Shown here: positions 8,361 to 17,696 of the stretch, piece by piece
Layout: each line of letters opens with the position of its first letter
Numbering within the stretch: the first letter of the stretch is position 1
NCBI GenBank assembly: GCA_945860745.1
Contig: CAMASH010000012.1
Span: 1 to 57,262, forward strand
Direction of reading: 5' to 3'
Source of the DNA: Chthoniobacter flavus
GTDB lineage: Bacteria > Verrucomicrobiota > Verrucomicrobiia > Chthoniobacterales > Terrimicrobiaceae
DNA length: 57,262 nt
Notes under the pieces: generated by a model
Seen by the model: the letters and a program-made list of their open reading frames with translations, nothing else
What the model was told of the DNA's origin: nothing
Database searches by the model: none
Made by a program: the position numbers and the translations under genes

Positions 8361-11300
8361 TCCGCCTTGGCTTGACCGGCCGGGGCCGCATCTTGCCTGG
8401 CGAAGATGGCCATAAGGAGGTTGAGGTCTCCGAGGTTCGCGGGACTCTGGTAGTCCGGAATGGGGGCGAGGGTTTTGAGTCCCGCCTTCGCCGGAATGGA
8501 AAGATTCAATCCGAGGCGGGACCCCGGGGTGATTTTCAGCGGGGAAAGGAGAACCTCGGGCACCCGGCACTCGACGAATACTCCCGCGGCGGTTTTTCCC
8601 GTCTGGACTTCAAATCGCGGCTGCATTTGACCCTGGAAAAGGACGCTGCTGCTCGAGCCCGCCTGGACGCCCTGAACAATGTGGCAAAAGGCCCCGAGAA
8701 TTCCTTTTTCATCCTTTTTCAATTCATAGATTCCCAGGTCACCCTTGGCGTTCTTCGGGGTGGTCCAATCGGAGATGCGCTCGAAGGGATCAAAGTAAAA
8801 TCCCACCCCGTCGAAGACTTTGGCCGGCAACTCGTCGACCCCTTTTGCCTCAATGGCAAAGGAGAGACTTCCCTTGTCGGCAAAGGTCCGGAGCGAGACC
8901 CCGTCGCCGAGATCAATGGCGGGAACGTCCTTCCAGTCGTCCGCTTTTCCATCAATGGCCAGGGTGGTGGTCGCGCCGTTGTTGAGCAGAAGATACGTTC
9001 CAACGATCTTGTGCGGGGCACTTTTGCCAACCTGAAAGGCAAAGTCGAAATTCAGGATCTTATCGGTCTGGCGTGGCGTGCCCGGGATAGCAAGGCTTCG
9101 GGTGGTTTCCTTGAGGGCCGAAAGCTTGAGGTCGTCTGCAATCGCGGACCCGTTGAGCGTGACCGTGGCTTCGGCCTCAAAACTGCGGGGAAGGTTGTTC
9201 TTCAGCACGATCATGGCCGTTCCGTCTCCCTCCGGATAGGCCGCCACCTGAATCGCATCGCCCTCATTCCCATCCACCGCAACGCCCGCCGCGATGGCCT
9301 TGCCGAGGGCATCCTGCGTGCCGGGCTTTCCTTTAATAAAGATCGGAAACGGCGTCATGGGTATCAACGTGTAGCCCTCCGCGTCCTTGGGGAACGTCAC
9401 CGTGTTTTCCATCAAATCCACGAAGGTCAGATCTTGTCCGCGAAAATCAAACCGGACGGTGGCGGGATTCTCTTTGAAGCGATCCACCGTTTCCTTGTAA
9501 CCCCAGAGAGCCGCGATGGGGGCGCCGTCGGCATCCTGGCGGAAGACATAGGCGCGGGCATAAGGCACAAATTTCACGTCCTGATAGAAATACGCGTCGC
9601 CCAGGATGCGGCCGAGGGTGTTGGGAATTTTGTCGTTGATCCTCGGCGCGAAATCGACATCCAGATAGCGATTCGGCGTGAAGAAGCTGTTCATGCACGC
9701 GACGCGGTTCTGGTGCTTGAGCGCGATCAGCCAGGCCCGGGCCATGAAGGCGGCCGAGATTCGCTCCGCCCTCCCGATCCCATAGGAAAGCGACGGAAGA
9801 TACCAATAATTCGACGAGTTCCAAACGTAGGGCGTGATGCCGAGTTGGGGAATGCTCATTTGGGTGAAGCATCCACCCTCATTGAGGTAGAGCGGCCAGT
9901 CGGGATGGCCGTTCCGGTCCAGCATGGCCAGGAAGGCCTCGACATTGGCATCCAAAGGCTCGGGGAAATTGATATAGTGGTGCCCGGCCGCCCCGTCGAA
10001 CTTGACGCTCGGATCGACTTTTTTCGTTTCCTGAATGTACTTTTCGTAAAGGGCGATGCCGTTCTCGGGATCGATATTCCACGGCCCGCCTTCGACCAGC
10101 ACCTTGGCCTGCGGATTGCCTTTTTTGATTCCCTTGTTGGTGGCCACCATGAGCTTGGCAAAAGCCTCGAGGTGGCCCGCCATCGGCATCATCCCCGGAT
10201 CGCTTTCCGCGGTCAAAAACCAGATCGGGCTCCAGGGTCTCAGTTCGGCCTTGACCCGGCAGATTTCTTCCACCGCCGCCAATTGTTCCCGCGTGGGATC
10301 AATCATGCTCTTGATGCCGGAAACTGTCATCTCGCCGTTTTTCTCGGAGATTTCCCCGTCGCCGGCCAGGGCGGTGGCGAGGAGGCGCCCGGTGGGCTCG
10401 AATCCGTATTTGGTCAGCAGATCGGCCCGTTCCTTGTCCAAGGCCAGGTCCAGGTCATTGCCGAACTTCAGGAAATCATACGAGTAGGATCCATAGCCCA
10501 GGTTTCTTTCGTGCTCCACGAAGCGTTCCATCTCCGGCCCGCCCGCCTGCAGACTGAAGGCATAGGTGATGTCGAAGAGGTGTTTGTTGCGGTGCTCGTT
10601 CTTGAGAAAATTCATCACGGAGAAGCGCGAGTAATCTTTGAAAGCCGTCGGCTGACCCTCCAACTCGACGGAGGCGGTGACTTCAAACACCCCGCGCAAT
10701 TTTTCCTCCGTCACCGTGCGGTCGAGGGCGGGAAGAGAAATGATCGCCTTCCCGGAATCGTCCGTCGTGAACGGGTGGTTTTCCTTGAAGACGGTGTGGA
10801 AAAAGAAGTCCTGCACGGACAATGCCACGGATCCCTTCGCCTTCGGGGCCGCCGTGACCACAAATTGGAAATCCGGCGGCTTGCCAAATTCGAGGAAATT
10901 GCCGCGGGCCGAGCTGCGCAACTGCGTCAGGACCGGGACCCGGGTGAAGTCGGTCATCTTGCCCTTCTCGAACTGAACGTCGTCCACCCAGATAAACGAA
11001 TCGAGATTGGGATCTCCCGCCGGCCGGAAGAAGATCGAGACAAAGGGATTCTGGACGCTGAACGAAACCTCATAGCGCTTCCATTGATCTGTGATCGGGA
11101 ACGGCGCGGTCGGCATTCCCTTGATCGGACTGCTGTTGCCCGAGCGTGCGTCCAGATACAGTCCCGCGGTCTTTCCCTCGCTGCCCTTGGCCCAGAAGCT
11201 GAAGGTGTATTCTTCGTCCGGTGTCACCGGGAGCGCAAAGGTGGCAAACGGCAACGGATTTTTCATGGCCCGCAATCGCAACGAACCGGTGCCCGAGTGT

Positions 11301-12250
11301 GCCACCTTGCCGTCGATGACAAAATTATTATCATACTTCAACTCCTGCGCGTAATCGGAAAAAATCCGGAAACTCCAGTGCCGAAACCCGGCCTCAAACG
11401 AGGGATTGAGAATCAAATTGCGCGACGTGGAGTAATCCGGGGTGCCGAGCAAATCGGGGCCCCAGACGTTAATGCCATTGGGCATGATTTCAGAAAGATC
11501 CCCGCCAGGGCCGTGCTCCTTGAGGTCCACAAGATAAGAAAGCTCGCCCTTATTTGTGGAATAAAGGATAAGCCTGTTTCCGTTCACCATGAGCTTGGAA
11601 CACTTCTCGGGAAGGATGGAAAACTCCGTCCGGGGATCGCCCGGGAAAAGGGTCAAGGTGGCTCCCTCTAATTCCTCCTCCGAAAAAACCGTCTGGGCTG
11701 ATCCCTCGAAATCTTTGACCGATTCGCCCTTCACGAGTTTGCCGCGGAATGTGAGGAAAGGGGGCAGCTCAATTGTCAGGAAGCGGGTCTTGACCAGCGA
11801 AGGGTTGGACATTTTCAACGTGCTGGCGACCCGGACGAGGCCGTCCTTCAGCAGAGTCAGGTTGAACATATACGTGCCGACCTTTTCCTTGGTTTTTTGT
11901 CCCACGCGGACATTGGCGGTGAAGCCTGCGGTGTTTCCGGCGATCTTATCAGCCGGATCCAGGAAAAAGGGCGGGGAAAGGTAGCCATCCGCGAACTCGA
12001 AGATTTCGCCCATGCTGCCCTGGATATCATTGTCGAGGGTAAAAAGGGCCGCCCCATAATCTTTTTTCAACTGAATGCTCCTTGCGCCAAACTCCACCGC
12101 CCCGGAGGGGGACATTGCGAACGCTTTTGGGCTCTGACCGAACCCACCCCCGGTTGTGCCCAGAAAAACAGCGGCAACCAGTGAAACCAGGCAAGGGGAG
12201 TGACGTTGAAGCGGAGACAGACGAAGACGTGAATAAAATGGGGTCAACAT
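8357..12250 (-). CDS. large secreted multidomain glycoside hydrolase-like protein
   Basis: A 1297-residue exported protein. A signal peptide is visible (LVSLVAAVFLGTTGGGFG, cleavage near residue 40). Domains in order: an N-terminal beta region; a CBM4/9-like jelly roll starting NLILNPSFEAGFRHW near residue 280; a Bacterial-Ig-like linker; a TIM-barrel-like region with GPWNIDPENG, AAGHHYINFPE and LYLNEGG in GH39/GH5-like arrangement, the Glu of LYLNEGG being a candidate nucleophile; and a C-terminal CBM9-like domain (TLAIDGKADDW to CRVPEVLL). It is probably the extracellular enzyme that feeds the two intracellular rhamnosidases encoded immediately downstream. The stop codon overlaps the next gene's GTG. 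The exact GH family could not be fixed. Confidence 0.82.
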   Translation of the reverse strand: MLTPFYSRLRLSPLQRHSPCLVSLVAAVFLGTTGGGFGQSPKAFAMSPSGAVEFGARSIQLKKDYGAALFTLDNDIQGSMGEIFEFADGYLSPPFFLDPADKIAGNTAGFTANVRVGQKTKEKVGTYMFNLTLLKDGLVRVASTLKMSNPSLVKTRFLTIELPPFLTFRGKLVKGESVKDFEGSAQTVFSEEELEGATLTLFPGDPRTEFSILPEKCSKLMVNGNRLILYSTNKGELSYLVDLKEHGPGGDLSEIMPNGINVWGPDLLGTPDYSTSRNLILNPSFEAGFRHWSFRIFSDYAQELKYDNNFVIDGKVAHSGTGSLRLRAMKNPLPFATFALPVTPDEEYTFSFWAKGSEGKTAGLYLDARSGNSSPIKGMPTAPFPITDQWKRYEVSFSVQNPFVSIFFRPAGDPNLDSFIWVDDVQFEKGKMTDFTRVPVLTQLRSSARGNFLEFGKPPDFQFVVTAAPKAKGSVALSVQDFFFHTVFKENHPFTTDDSGKAIISLPALDRTVTEEKLRGVFEVTASVELEGQPTAFKDYSRFSVMNFLKNEHRNKHLFDITYAFSLQAGGPEMERFVEHERNLGYGSYSYDFLKFGNDLDLALDKERADLLTKYGFEPTGRLLATALAGDGEISEKNGEMTVSGIKSMIDPTREQLAAVEEICRVKAELRPWSPIWFLTAESDPGMMPMAGHLEAFAKLMVATNKGIKKGNPQAKVLVEGGPWNIDPENGIALYEKYIQETKKVDPSVKFDGAAGHHYINFPEPLDANVEAFLAMLDRNGHPDWPLYLNEGGCFTQMSIPQLGITPYVWNSSNYWYLPSLSYGIGRAERISAAFMARAWLIALKHQNRVACMNSFFTPNRYLDVDFAPRINDKIPNTLGRILGDAYFYQDVKFVPYARAYVFRQDADGAPIAALWGYKETVDRFKENPATVRFDFRGQDLTFVDLMENTVTFPKDAEGYTLIPMTPFPIFIKGKPGTQDALGKAIAAGVAVDGNEGDAIQVAAYPEGDGTAMIVLKNNLPRSFEAEATVTLNGSAIADDLKLSALKETTRSLAIPGTPRQTDKILNFDFAFQVGKSAPHKIVGTYLLLNNGATTTLAIDGKADDWKDVPAIDLGDGVSLRTFADKGSLSFAIEAKGVDELPAKVFDGVGFYFDPFERISDWTTPKNAKGDLGIYELKKDEKGILGAFCHIVQGVQAGSSSSVLFQGQMQPRFEVQTGKTAAGVFVECRVPEVLLSPLKITPGSRLGLNLSIPAKAGLKTLAPIPDYQSPANLGDLNLLMAIFARQDAAPAGQAKAE

Positions 12251-12363
12251 GGATCGTGGTTGGGTTGGAAGTGCGGGAGCAGGAACCTCCTAGTGCGACT
12301 TCTGGCGGGGGGAAAGATTCGCCCGTCGGTCACATTGTTTGTCCAAGTTCTCCACCGGATCCT

Positions 12364-13473
12364 TCAGAGTTCTCTGGGAGCGTCCAAGTCGACAATCTTT
12401 CCCACCGTCGGCAAGGAACCGGTTTCGAAGTATCGCAGGCAGATCGCCAGGATCGCCTTGGCAAACCGGGGCGCGGGAAAGCCGTAGAACGTCACGGGAA
12501 CACTGAAGGAAATATCCTCCGCGCTATGCTCGATGGCCATGATCGCGGCATGGTCCGGAATCGAAATTCCCCTTTGCAGAAGGGCCGTCGTGAGCATTCC
12601 GACGGAAACCGGGTAGAAGACGATGAACCCACAGGGCTCCTTGGTCCGGAGGGCCAGCCGCTTGATCGCGGCCCGCTGAGTGTCCAGATCGTTCCAGACC
12701 CGCACCACTTCGGCCTGCACCGGCTGATGAGGCCATTCCTGGCAGGCGGACTTGAACCCTTCCATGCTCTGAACAATCCCCTCCTCACGGGTCGCGAGAT
12801 TGATCAGGACGAGCCGCTTGAAGCCGCGGCGGAGCAACCGCAGAGCGGCGTGCCGGGCGGCATTCTTGAGATCCGGCGTGACAAACGGCAGCCTCACTTC
12901 CGGCCCGGCATAGCCCACGATCACGGCCGGTTTTTTTTGCTGAACAAAGAGACGTTGATAGGGGACGGGGAGCGAATGGAGAAAGCAGAGCTCATTGGGA
13001 TTCGGGGCATGTGTCGCGATGGCCCTCAACCGGATCGAATTGCAGCGCTCCAGGACCAGACGGATGCCGTGACTTTGCAGCGTCCGGGAAAGCGCCAGGA
13101 ACCATTTCGATCCCTGCTGGAGTTCCTTGTAATTTCTTCCGTAATACAGAAACCGGGCCGTCAGAGGCAGCCGGGCGACTCCCGATGGGGGGACCTTGGG
13201 CGTGGCCGCAGCGCCTGTTGATTGCGACCGCTTCTTCACTGTCCTGCCGGTCACGAGCTTGGCTCCGCGCGCCGTCATCTTGAGCAAGCCCGCATGCTCG
13301 AGAATTTTCATCGCATTGAGCAGCGTCGGCCGTCCGATGTCCAATTCCAGACACCAGGCCCGACTGGAAGGAAGCGGGTCGGTGAGTTCCTTGGAAAGAA
13401 TCTTTTCCTTGATGTAGGACGCCACCTGCTCGGCCCGGTTGCCGTAAAACGTCATACCCCGCTCATACATCAT
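12364..13473 (-). CDS. GntR-type HTH regulator with LacI-like ligand-binding domain
   Basis: A 369-residue regulator. The N-terminal winged helix (about residues 10-75) has the GntR pattern AEQVASYIKEKILSKEL ... LGRPTLLNAMKILEHAGLL. After a basic linker (TVKKRSQSTG) residues 110-369 resemble a periplasmic-binding-protein fold as in LacI/GalR proteins. This AraR-like arrangement usually makes a sugar-responsive repressor. It is the first gene of the minus-strand series, 113 bases upstream of the secreted hydrolase, and faces the PEP-CTERM gene across a 0.6-kb gap, so it may control one or both clusters. An in-frame ATG at 13455 preceded by GAGCGGGG is an alternative start, though the spacing is short. 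Confidence 0.9.
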   Translation of the reverse strand: MMYERGMTFYGNRAEQVASYIKEKILSKELTDPLPSSRAWCLELDIGRPTLLNAMKILEHAGLLKMTARGAKLVTGRTVKKRSQSTGAAATPKVPPSGVARLPLTARFLYYGRNYKELQQGSKWFLALSRTLQSHGIRLVLERCNSIRLRAIATHAPNPNELCFLHSLPVPYQRLFVQQKKPAVIVGYAGPEVRLPFVTPDLKNAARHAALRLLRRGFKRLVLINLATREEGIVQSMEGFKSACQEWPHQPVQAEVVRVWNDLDTQRAAIKRLALRTKEPCGFIVFYPVSVGMLTTALLQRGISIPDHAAIMAIEHSAEDISFSVPVTFYGFPAPRFAKAILAICLRYFETGSLPTVGKIVDLDAPREL

Positions 13474-13520
13474 CGCGGCCGGGATTCAAGTTTGGTGGCG
13501 GGATCTCTGACAGGCTGCAT

Positions 13521-13545
13521 GCTTGGCCAAAAAGAATGGCCAAGC
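13521..13545. repeat. 9-bp perfect inverted repeat
   Basis: GCTTGGCCA (13521-13529) and TGGCCAAGC (13537-13545) are perfect complements around a 7-base A-rich spacer. It sits about 48 bases upstream of the regulator's ATG on the opposite strand. It has no T-run on either side, so an operator (perhaps autoregulatory) is more likely than a terminator. Function is inferred from position and symmetry only. Confidence 0.5.
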
Positions 13546-13780
13546 GGGAGAGATCGCGGGACCTGCGGCGTTTGAGGGACCGGTCCGGAGCCCGGCTTGC
13601 GGGTCAGGGCTCTCTGACGAACGCAGAGCGCCCAAGCGGTCGCGGCCGGGCTTTCAACCCGCCGTCGACGGACGTCTCATCGAGACGCTCGGGCCGCGAG
13701 TTGCGACTGAGACTTCGGCCTTCGAAGGCTCGCAAGCCTGGTTGACCCTTTGTCCTGGAGACGCGCAAATTATGAGATCG

Positions 13781-13843
13781 GGGAGGGAAAGCGTCCCCGC
13801 TGTCCGCAGGTTGGGATCGGACGCCGGGGACGGCGTCCCTCCC
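13781..13843. repeat. compound palindrome with GGGA/TCCC tetraloops
   Basis: An outer pair GGGAGGGA (13781-13788)/TCCCTCCC (13836-13843) encloses a small AGCG-TCCC-CGCT hairpin (13790-13801) and a strong GGACGCCG-GGGA-CGGCGTCC hairpin (13819-13838). The outer and inner right arms overlap by three bases, so they compete. It belongs to the tetraloop palindrome family described in the findings. Confidence 0.6.
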
Positions 13844-14096
13844 TTCTCGCTCTGTGCTCGTTCTTGAACATGCGATCCCGGTCAAGGCCCCGCGGGGGCG
13901 GGAGAGGCCGGGCCTGAGGGTTGCGGGATTTCCTGAAAGGAAAGCCCGCGACTCCTCCGGTGGATCCGGTGGAACGCGGTGGCGTGGCTGAACCGACAGG
14001 TCGCTGAGACGGGATCCGGAGGCAGATTGGTCAAAAAAAATGTCCTTGATTGAAGCCTTTGCAATTTTGCGCTCAAGCCGCATCGTGGGCGAAGTT

Positions 14097-15134
14097 ATGA
14101 AATCATTAAATGGAAACCAGGGCAAAATTGTTCGGACCGTCTTCTGTTCGCTGACTCGTTTTTGGGTCGTAACCGCGATGGCGCTAACAGGGTTGAGTAC
14201 CTTGGCCCAGGCGCAGATCTTCTACGCTGGACAGAGTGCTTCAGGCAAGGTCGCCAAGGTGGACGGTAGCGTCCCGTCGACTTTTGCCACCTATGTCGGA
14301 GGCGATACTCAGGGAATCACGACCGATGCTTTGGGGAACGTCTTTGTGGCCAGTGGAACTTCGATTTACCAGATTACTCCCGGGGGAAGTTCGTCACTCT
14401 ATGCGAACTATGCGAGCCCGATCGCGGGCCTGACCATGAGCAGCAGCGGCTCACTCTACGGCGTGAGATTTAGCGGTGGACCCCTTGGAGGCCACGACGT
14501 CGGGACGTATGCGTCTAACGGCACGTTCACGAGTTTGACTCTGACGAATCCTGGTTTCGTTCCATTCTATCCTTCGACTGGCTTGAAGTTTGATGGCTCC
14601 GGGAACCTCTTCGTCACCAATTCCGGCAATGGTGGGACTTATGGAGAGAGCGTGCTCAAACTCACCACAGCCAACAGCGGTGCGAGTTGGACGGTTTCTG
14701 CATTTGCCTCCTATACGCTGGGAAGCACCAAGCCTTATGATGTGACCTCCGACCCTACGGGCAATATTTATGTCTCTTCATTTGAGCAGAATAGAACGAT
14801 TCTAAAGTATGATTCCGCAGGGGTTTTGGATGGAACGTTTACTCTAAGCGGCGTAACCGGTTCAGAAACTAAAATGACGGGCATGACTTTCGCAAATGGC
14901 AATTTGTATTCTGTGGCATATGGTGGCGTAGGAGGCTACAAATTCTGGGAAATCAACCCGACAACGGGTGTGGCCACCAATGTAATTGGAGGAGCTTTCA
15001 TGCCCGACTACCGCGGCACGTTCCTCACCTACACTGCCGTGCCTGAGCCTTCGGTGATGGCCCTGGTGGCCCTGGGCAGCCTCGCCCTCCTCCGGCGCAG
15101 AGTGTCGCGGAAGACATCCTTGGGTTTCTGCTAA
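14097..15134 (+). CDS. PEP-CTERM-sorted beta-propeller-like secreted protein
   Basis: The C terminus has the exosortase sorting signal: VPEPS, a hydrophobic stretch (VMALVALGSLALL) and a basic tail RRRVSRK. The N terminus has a signal peptide ending near STLAQAQ when translation starts at ATG 14097 (345 residues); an in-frame ATG at 14040 would add 19 residues but has poorly spaced ribosome-binding sequence. The middle contains repeated blades such as GITTDALGNVFVASG, LKFDGSGNLFVTNSG and VTSDPTGNIYVSSF, an NHL/SMP-30-like propeller pattern. Probably anchored or released at the cell surface, possibly in an exopolysaccharide layer. No exosortase gene is in the window. It has lower GC and more Ser/Thr than its neighbours, as usual for this class. 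Confidence 0.88.
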   Translation: MKSLNGNQGKIVRTVFCSLTRFWVVTAMALTGLSTLAQAQIFYAGQSASGKVAKVDGSVPSTFATYVGGDTQGITTDALGNVFVASGTSIYQITPGGSSSLYANYASPIAGLTMSSSGSLYGVRFSGGPLGGHDVGTYASNGTFTSLTLTNPGFVPFYPSTGLKFDGSGNLFVTNSGNGGTYGESVLKLTTANSGASWTVSAFASYTLGSTKPYDVTSDPTGNIYVSSFEQNRTILKYDSAGVLDGTFTLSGVTGSETKMTGMTFANGNLYSVAYGGVGGYKFWEINPTTGVATNVIGGAFMPDYRGTFLTYTAVPEPSVMALVALGSLALLRRRVSRKTSLGFC

Positions 15135-15180
15135 AACAGCAATCCGGGCCCACGGAAACATCCGAATCCACGCGAACACG

Positions 15181-15762
15181 ATGTTTCCCGGGAGATTTCC
15201 CTGCCTGTCAATCGCGGGCTTCGTCCGGGGTCATCTTCCTCTGAGGAAGGCCGCAGCGGCGCTTCTCTTCGGGCTGGCCTGCGGTCAGGCCTTGGCTGAC
15301 GGCGAACTCAAGAACGGTGATTTCATGGCGACATGGAGGATGCGGGATGACGCCGCGGAGCAATTGATTCCCAAGCATTGGTTCGCCTCCGAGCCGGAAA
15401 CAACCGGCAATCCCTGGGTGAAGATTCTGGAAGGAGACCATGGCGGGGTGGAAATCAGGATCGAAGGAACGTCCCGATTTCTTTTTCAGGATGTCCGGAT
15501 TGATGGCACGCAGACTTGGAAGTTAAAATGGAAATGCCAAGGCGTCGGCACGGCATCGATAAGCGCCATTCCCCGGGATGACGAGGGCAACATTTTTCCG
15601 GGAACCTCCAAAAATATCCAACTCACCGACCTGCTCGACGAAGAAGAAACCACGCTTACGATGCCGGCTGGAACGACCGCCCTCCGGATTATTCTCGGGG
15701 GAAATCCGCCGGATTGCACGGTCACTTTCGAGAGCGTCGAGCTGACGTCCTCCCCCAACTGA
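15181..15762 (+). CDS. small secreted carbohydrate-binding-like protein
   Basis: A 193-residue protein with a signal peptide (AAAALLFGLACGQALA, cleavage near residue 40). The mature part starts GELKNGDFMATWR and ends with VTFESVELTSSPN, the beginning and end pattern of CBM4/9/CBM11-like jelly-roll modules in which the first strand reads xNGDFxxxW. No catalytic domain is present, so it may bind glycans or be a cell-surface accessory protein. It is 46 bases after the PEP-CTERM gene and 126 bases before the amidohydrolase, so it may be the first gene of the catabolic series. Family assignment is by pattern only. Confidence 0.7.
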   Translation: MFPGRFPCLSIAGFVRGHLPLRKAAAALLFGLACGQALADGELKNGDFMATWRMRDDAAEQLIPKHWFASEPETTGNPWVKILEGDHGGVEIRIEGTSRFLFQDVRIDGTQTWKLKWKCQGVGTASISAIPRDDEGNIFPGTSKNIQLTDLLDEEETTLTMPAGTTALRIILGGNPPDCTVTFESVELTSSPN

Positions 15763-15888
15763 AACTCCGGGCTATCGTCTCTCCCACTTGAAACGCGACA
15801 TCCCGAATTCTCAGTTCCCGGTTATGCCGAAACCATGGGTTCTCTCCCTTTCCCGCGTTCCTGATCGGGATTTTCGCGGTGGTTCTTT

Positions 15889-16686
15889 GTGAAAAAGATC
15901 GGCCCTGTTCAATTCTTACGCGATCACCCTTCCCGTCCGCCGAAGGTTGTGGATGTGCATGCCCATGTGGGGATGCACAATAAGTTTCCATGGCTCGGCA
16001 CCGAAAGTCTGGCAGAGGTCTTGAACCGGGCCGCACGCGCCGGGGTGGACGTGAGCGTGATCAGTCATCTCGACGGGCTCTACCGCAAGCCAGCGAACTT
16101 GAAACTCCTGAAGGCCATCGAGAACCGGGCCGACGCGTTGATGTGGTGCGTGGTCGATCCGCGTTCGGAAGCGAGCCTGGCCGAGTTCCGCGAACTCATC
16201 TCGCACCCGAAGGTGGTTGGCATGAAAATCGGGCCGACCTATCACAAGTATGAATTTGCCCGCTATGCCAAGGTCCTGATGGAACTCGCGGCAGAAACCG
16301 ACGCCGCGATCCTCACCCACAGCGGCGAACCGAATGACCTTCCCGCCGACATCGTCAAATGGGCCAACCGGTATCCCACGGTGCGCATTAACATCGCGCA
16401 TTTTGGAAACTGCGATTCCTACCAAGGCCACCTCAAAGCCATGCGGCACTGCACGTCACCCAATTGCCTGGTCGACACGTCCTCGTCGGTCTCGGTCGTC
16501 TCGGCTCACCTCGAACGCGGGGTGCGCGAGCTCGGGGCCGGGCGGTTTCTCTTCGGTTCGGATTCGCCACTCTACAGCGTGGCGTCGCAATGCGTCCGCA
16601 TCCTCGAGGCCGATCTCACTATACGCGAGAAGCGTGCCATCCTGGGAGGGAATGCCCTCCGTTTCCTTCGTTTGCCCCGGAAGTAA
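15889..16686 (+). CDS. amidohydrolase-2 family protein, probable sugar lactonase
   Basis: A 265-residue TIM-barrel hydrolase of the Amidohydro_2 group, starting at GTG 15889. Metal and active-site motifs are visible: VDVHAHVG (residues 22-29, HxH), ILTHSGEPND in the middle, and LFGSDSPLYS near the C terminus with the catalytic Asp. This family includes L-fuconolactonase and L-rhamnono-gamma-lactonase, which open the lactone made by sugar 1-dehydrogenases. With the aldo/keto reductase, dehydratase and aldolase genes downstream, a lactonase role is the most economical reading. It precedes the DapA-type gene by 15 bases. Confidence 0.85.
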   Translation: MKKIGPVQFLRDHPSRPPKVVDVHAHVGMHNKFPWLGTESLAEVLNRAARAGVDVSVISHLDGLYRKPANLKLLKAIENRADALMWCVVDPRSEASLAEFRELISHPKVVGMKIGPTYHKYEFARYAKVLMELAAETDAAILTHSGEPNDLPADIVKWANRYPTVRINIAHFGNCDSYQGHLKAMRHCTSPNCLVDTSSSVSVVSAHLERGVRELGAGRFLFGSDSPLYSVASQCVRILEADLTIREKRAILGGNALRFLRLPRK

Positions 16687-16701
16687 ATCGATTCCAAAAC
16701 T

Positions 16702-17640
16702 ATGAAACCAATCACAAGAAACGAACTATGCGGCATCTGGGCCGCCCTGCCCCTGCCGTGGCGGGAGGACGGAAGCCTCGATGACGAAATTTTCACCCGC
16801 GATGTCACGAGTTGCTGCGGGGCCAAGGTGAACGGGATCTACAGCGGTGGCACGACCGGAGAATTCTATGCCCAGGACTTTGCAATGTTCCGCGAGGTCA
16901 ACCGGATTCTGACTGAGACCTCGCACGCACACGGCATCCGGGTTCAGGCTGGATGCACCGCGCTCAGCACCGACGAAGTGTGCCAGCGCGCCCGGTATGC
17001 CCGTGAGATCGGGGCGGACATTGTCCAGATTGCGATTCCCTTCTGGCTTGAGCTCGATGACGCCGAAGTTGTCGAATTTTTCCAAGCGGTGGCGAAGGCG
17101 GCCGGGGATGTTCCCCTTGTCCACTATGACACCGCCCGCTCGAAACGACGCGTCTCACCGGTTCTGTATCAACGGATTTGCCGGGAGGTGCCGACGCTGT
17201 GGGGCACGAAGTTCGGCGGGGCCGATGTTTTTGCGGTCAAACAAATCACCCTGGCCAATCCGGAACTGAAGGTTTTCGTGGGGGAACATGCCCTGGCCAG
17301 CGCGACGCCGATGGGAGCCACCGGCGCCTATTGTGCGCTCGTTCTGATGAATCCGGCCTGGATGATCGAGTATTACGAAGCCTGCCGGGACCGGAGCTGG
17401 AATCGCGCCTTCGAGATTCAGGATGAGATCGGGCTGCTCTTCTCCGTTCTCCGGTCGCTACCCACCCCGGGCCTCCAGGATTCCGCCCTCGACCGGCTCT
17501 TCGGACAGGTGGATGATTTTCTCCGGTGCCCGATTGCCTGCCGGCCACCCTACCGTTCCGGAACGGCTGCGGACTTGGAATATCTGCGCGGCTGGGTTCG
17601 AGAGAACCTTCCGCACCTGCTGCAGCGCGTAGCGGCGTAG
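16702..17640 (+). CDS. DapA/NAL-family aldolase (2-keto-3-deoxy sugar acid aldolase-like)
   Basis: A 312-residue class I aldolase of the dihydrodipicolinate synthase/N-acetylneuraminate lyase family. The GGTTGE motif is at residues 49-54, the catalytic Tyr is 142 (VHYDT), and the Schiff-base Lys is 170 (LWGTKFGG). The family cleaves or forms 2-keto acids with pyruvate. A true dapA is unlikely in this setting; relatives include 2-keto-3-deoxy-L-galactonate aldolase and KDG aldolase. Together with the enolase-type dehydratase at 20090 it would give pyruvate plus an L-aldehyde (lactaldehyde or glyceraldehyde). The exact substrate is inferred from context. Confidence 0.92.
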   Translation: MKPITRNELCGIWAALPLPWREDGSLDDEIFTRDVTSCCGAKVNGIYSGGTTGEFYAQDFAMFREVNRILTETSHAHGIRVQAGCTALSTDEVCQRARYAREIGADIVQIAIPFWLELDDAEVVEFFQAVAKAAGDVPLVHYDTARSKRRVSPVLYQRICREVPTLWGTKFGGADVFAVKQITLANPELKVFVGEHALASATPMGATGAYCALVLMNPAWMIEYYEACRDRSWNRAFEIQDEIGLLFSVLRSLPTPGLQDSALDRLFGQVDDFLRCPIACRPPYRSGTAADLEYLRGWVRENLPHLLQRVAA

Positions 17641-17696
17641 GAGCCGCCCTCCTCCCGCCTGACCGCCCACCCGTTTCCGCAAAAGATCACCCATCC

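Larger units (their letters stand above)
13474..14096. other. 0.6-kb non-coding divergent intergenic region
   Basis: This lies between the divergent regulator gene and the PEP-CTERM gene. Open frames exist on both strands but have no recognisable domains, skewed composition and no convincing starts, so I treat the stretch as non-coding. It contains two structured segments listed separately (13521-13545 and 13781-13843). Promoters for both flanking transcripts should be here, but I could not place a convincing -35/-10 pair. Confidence 0.6.

Noticed and set aside
8348-11671. 1107-residue plus-strand open frame
   Set aside because: Antisense shadow of the secreted hydrolase; no domain is visible, and the opposite frame has signal peptide, jelly roll and CBM motifs. 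GC-rich codon bias leaves long antisense frames open throughout the window.
13604-14125. 173-residue minus-strand frame in the divergent gap
   Set aside because: Arg/Pro/Ser-rich, no domain, overlaps the palindromes and the PEP-CTERM start.
16702-17640. Lysine-pathway dapA
   Set aside because: The catalytic residues fit any DapA/NAL aldolase; the neighbours are all sugar acid enzymes and no lysine gene is nearby.
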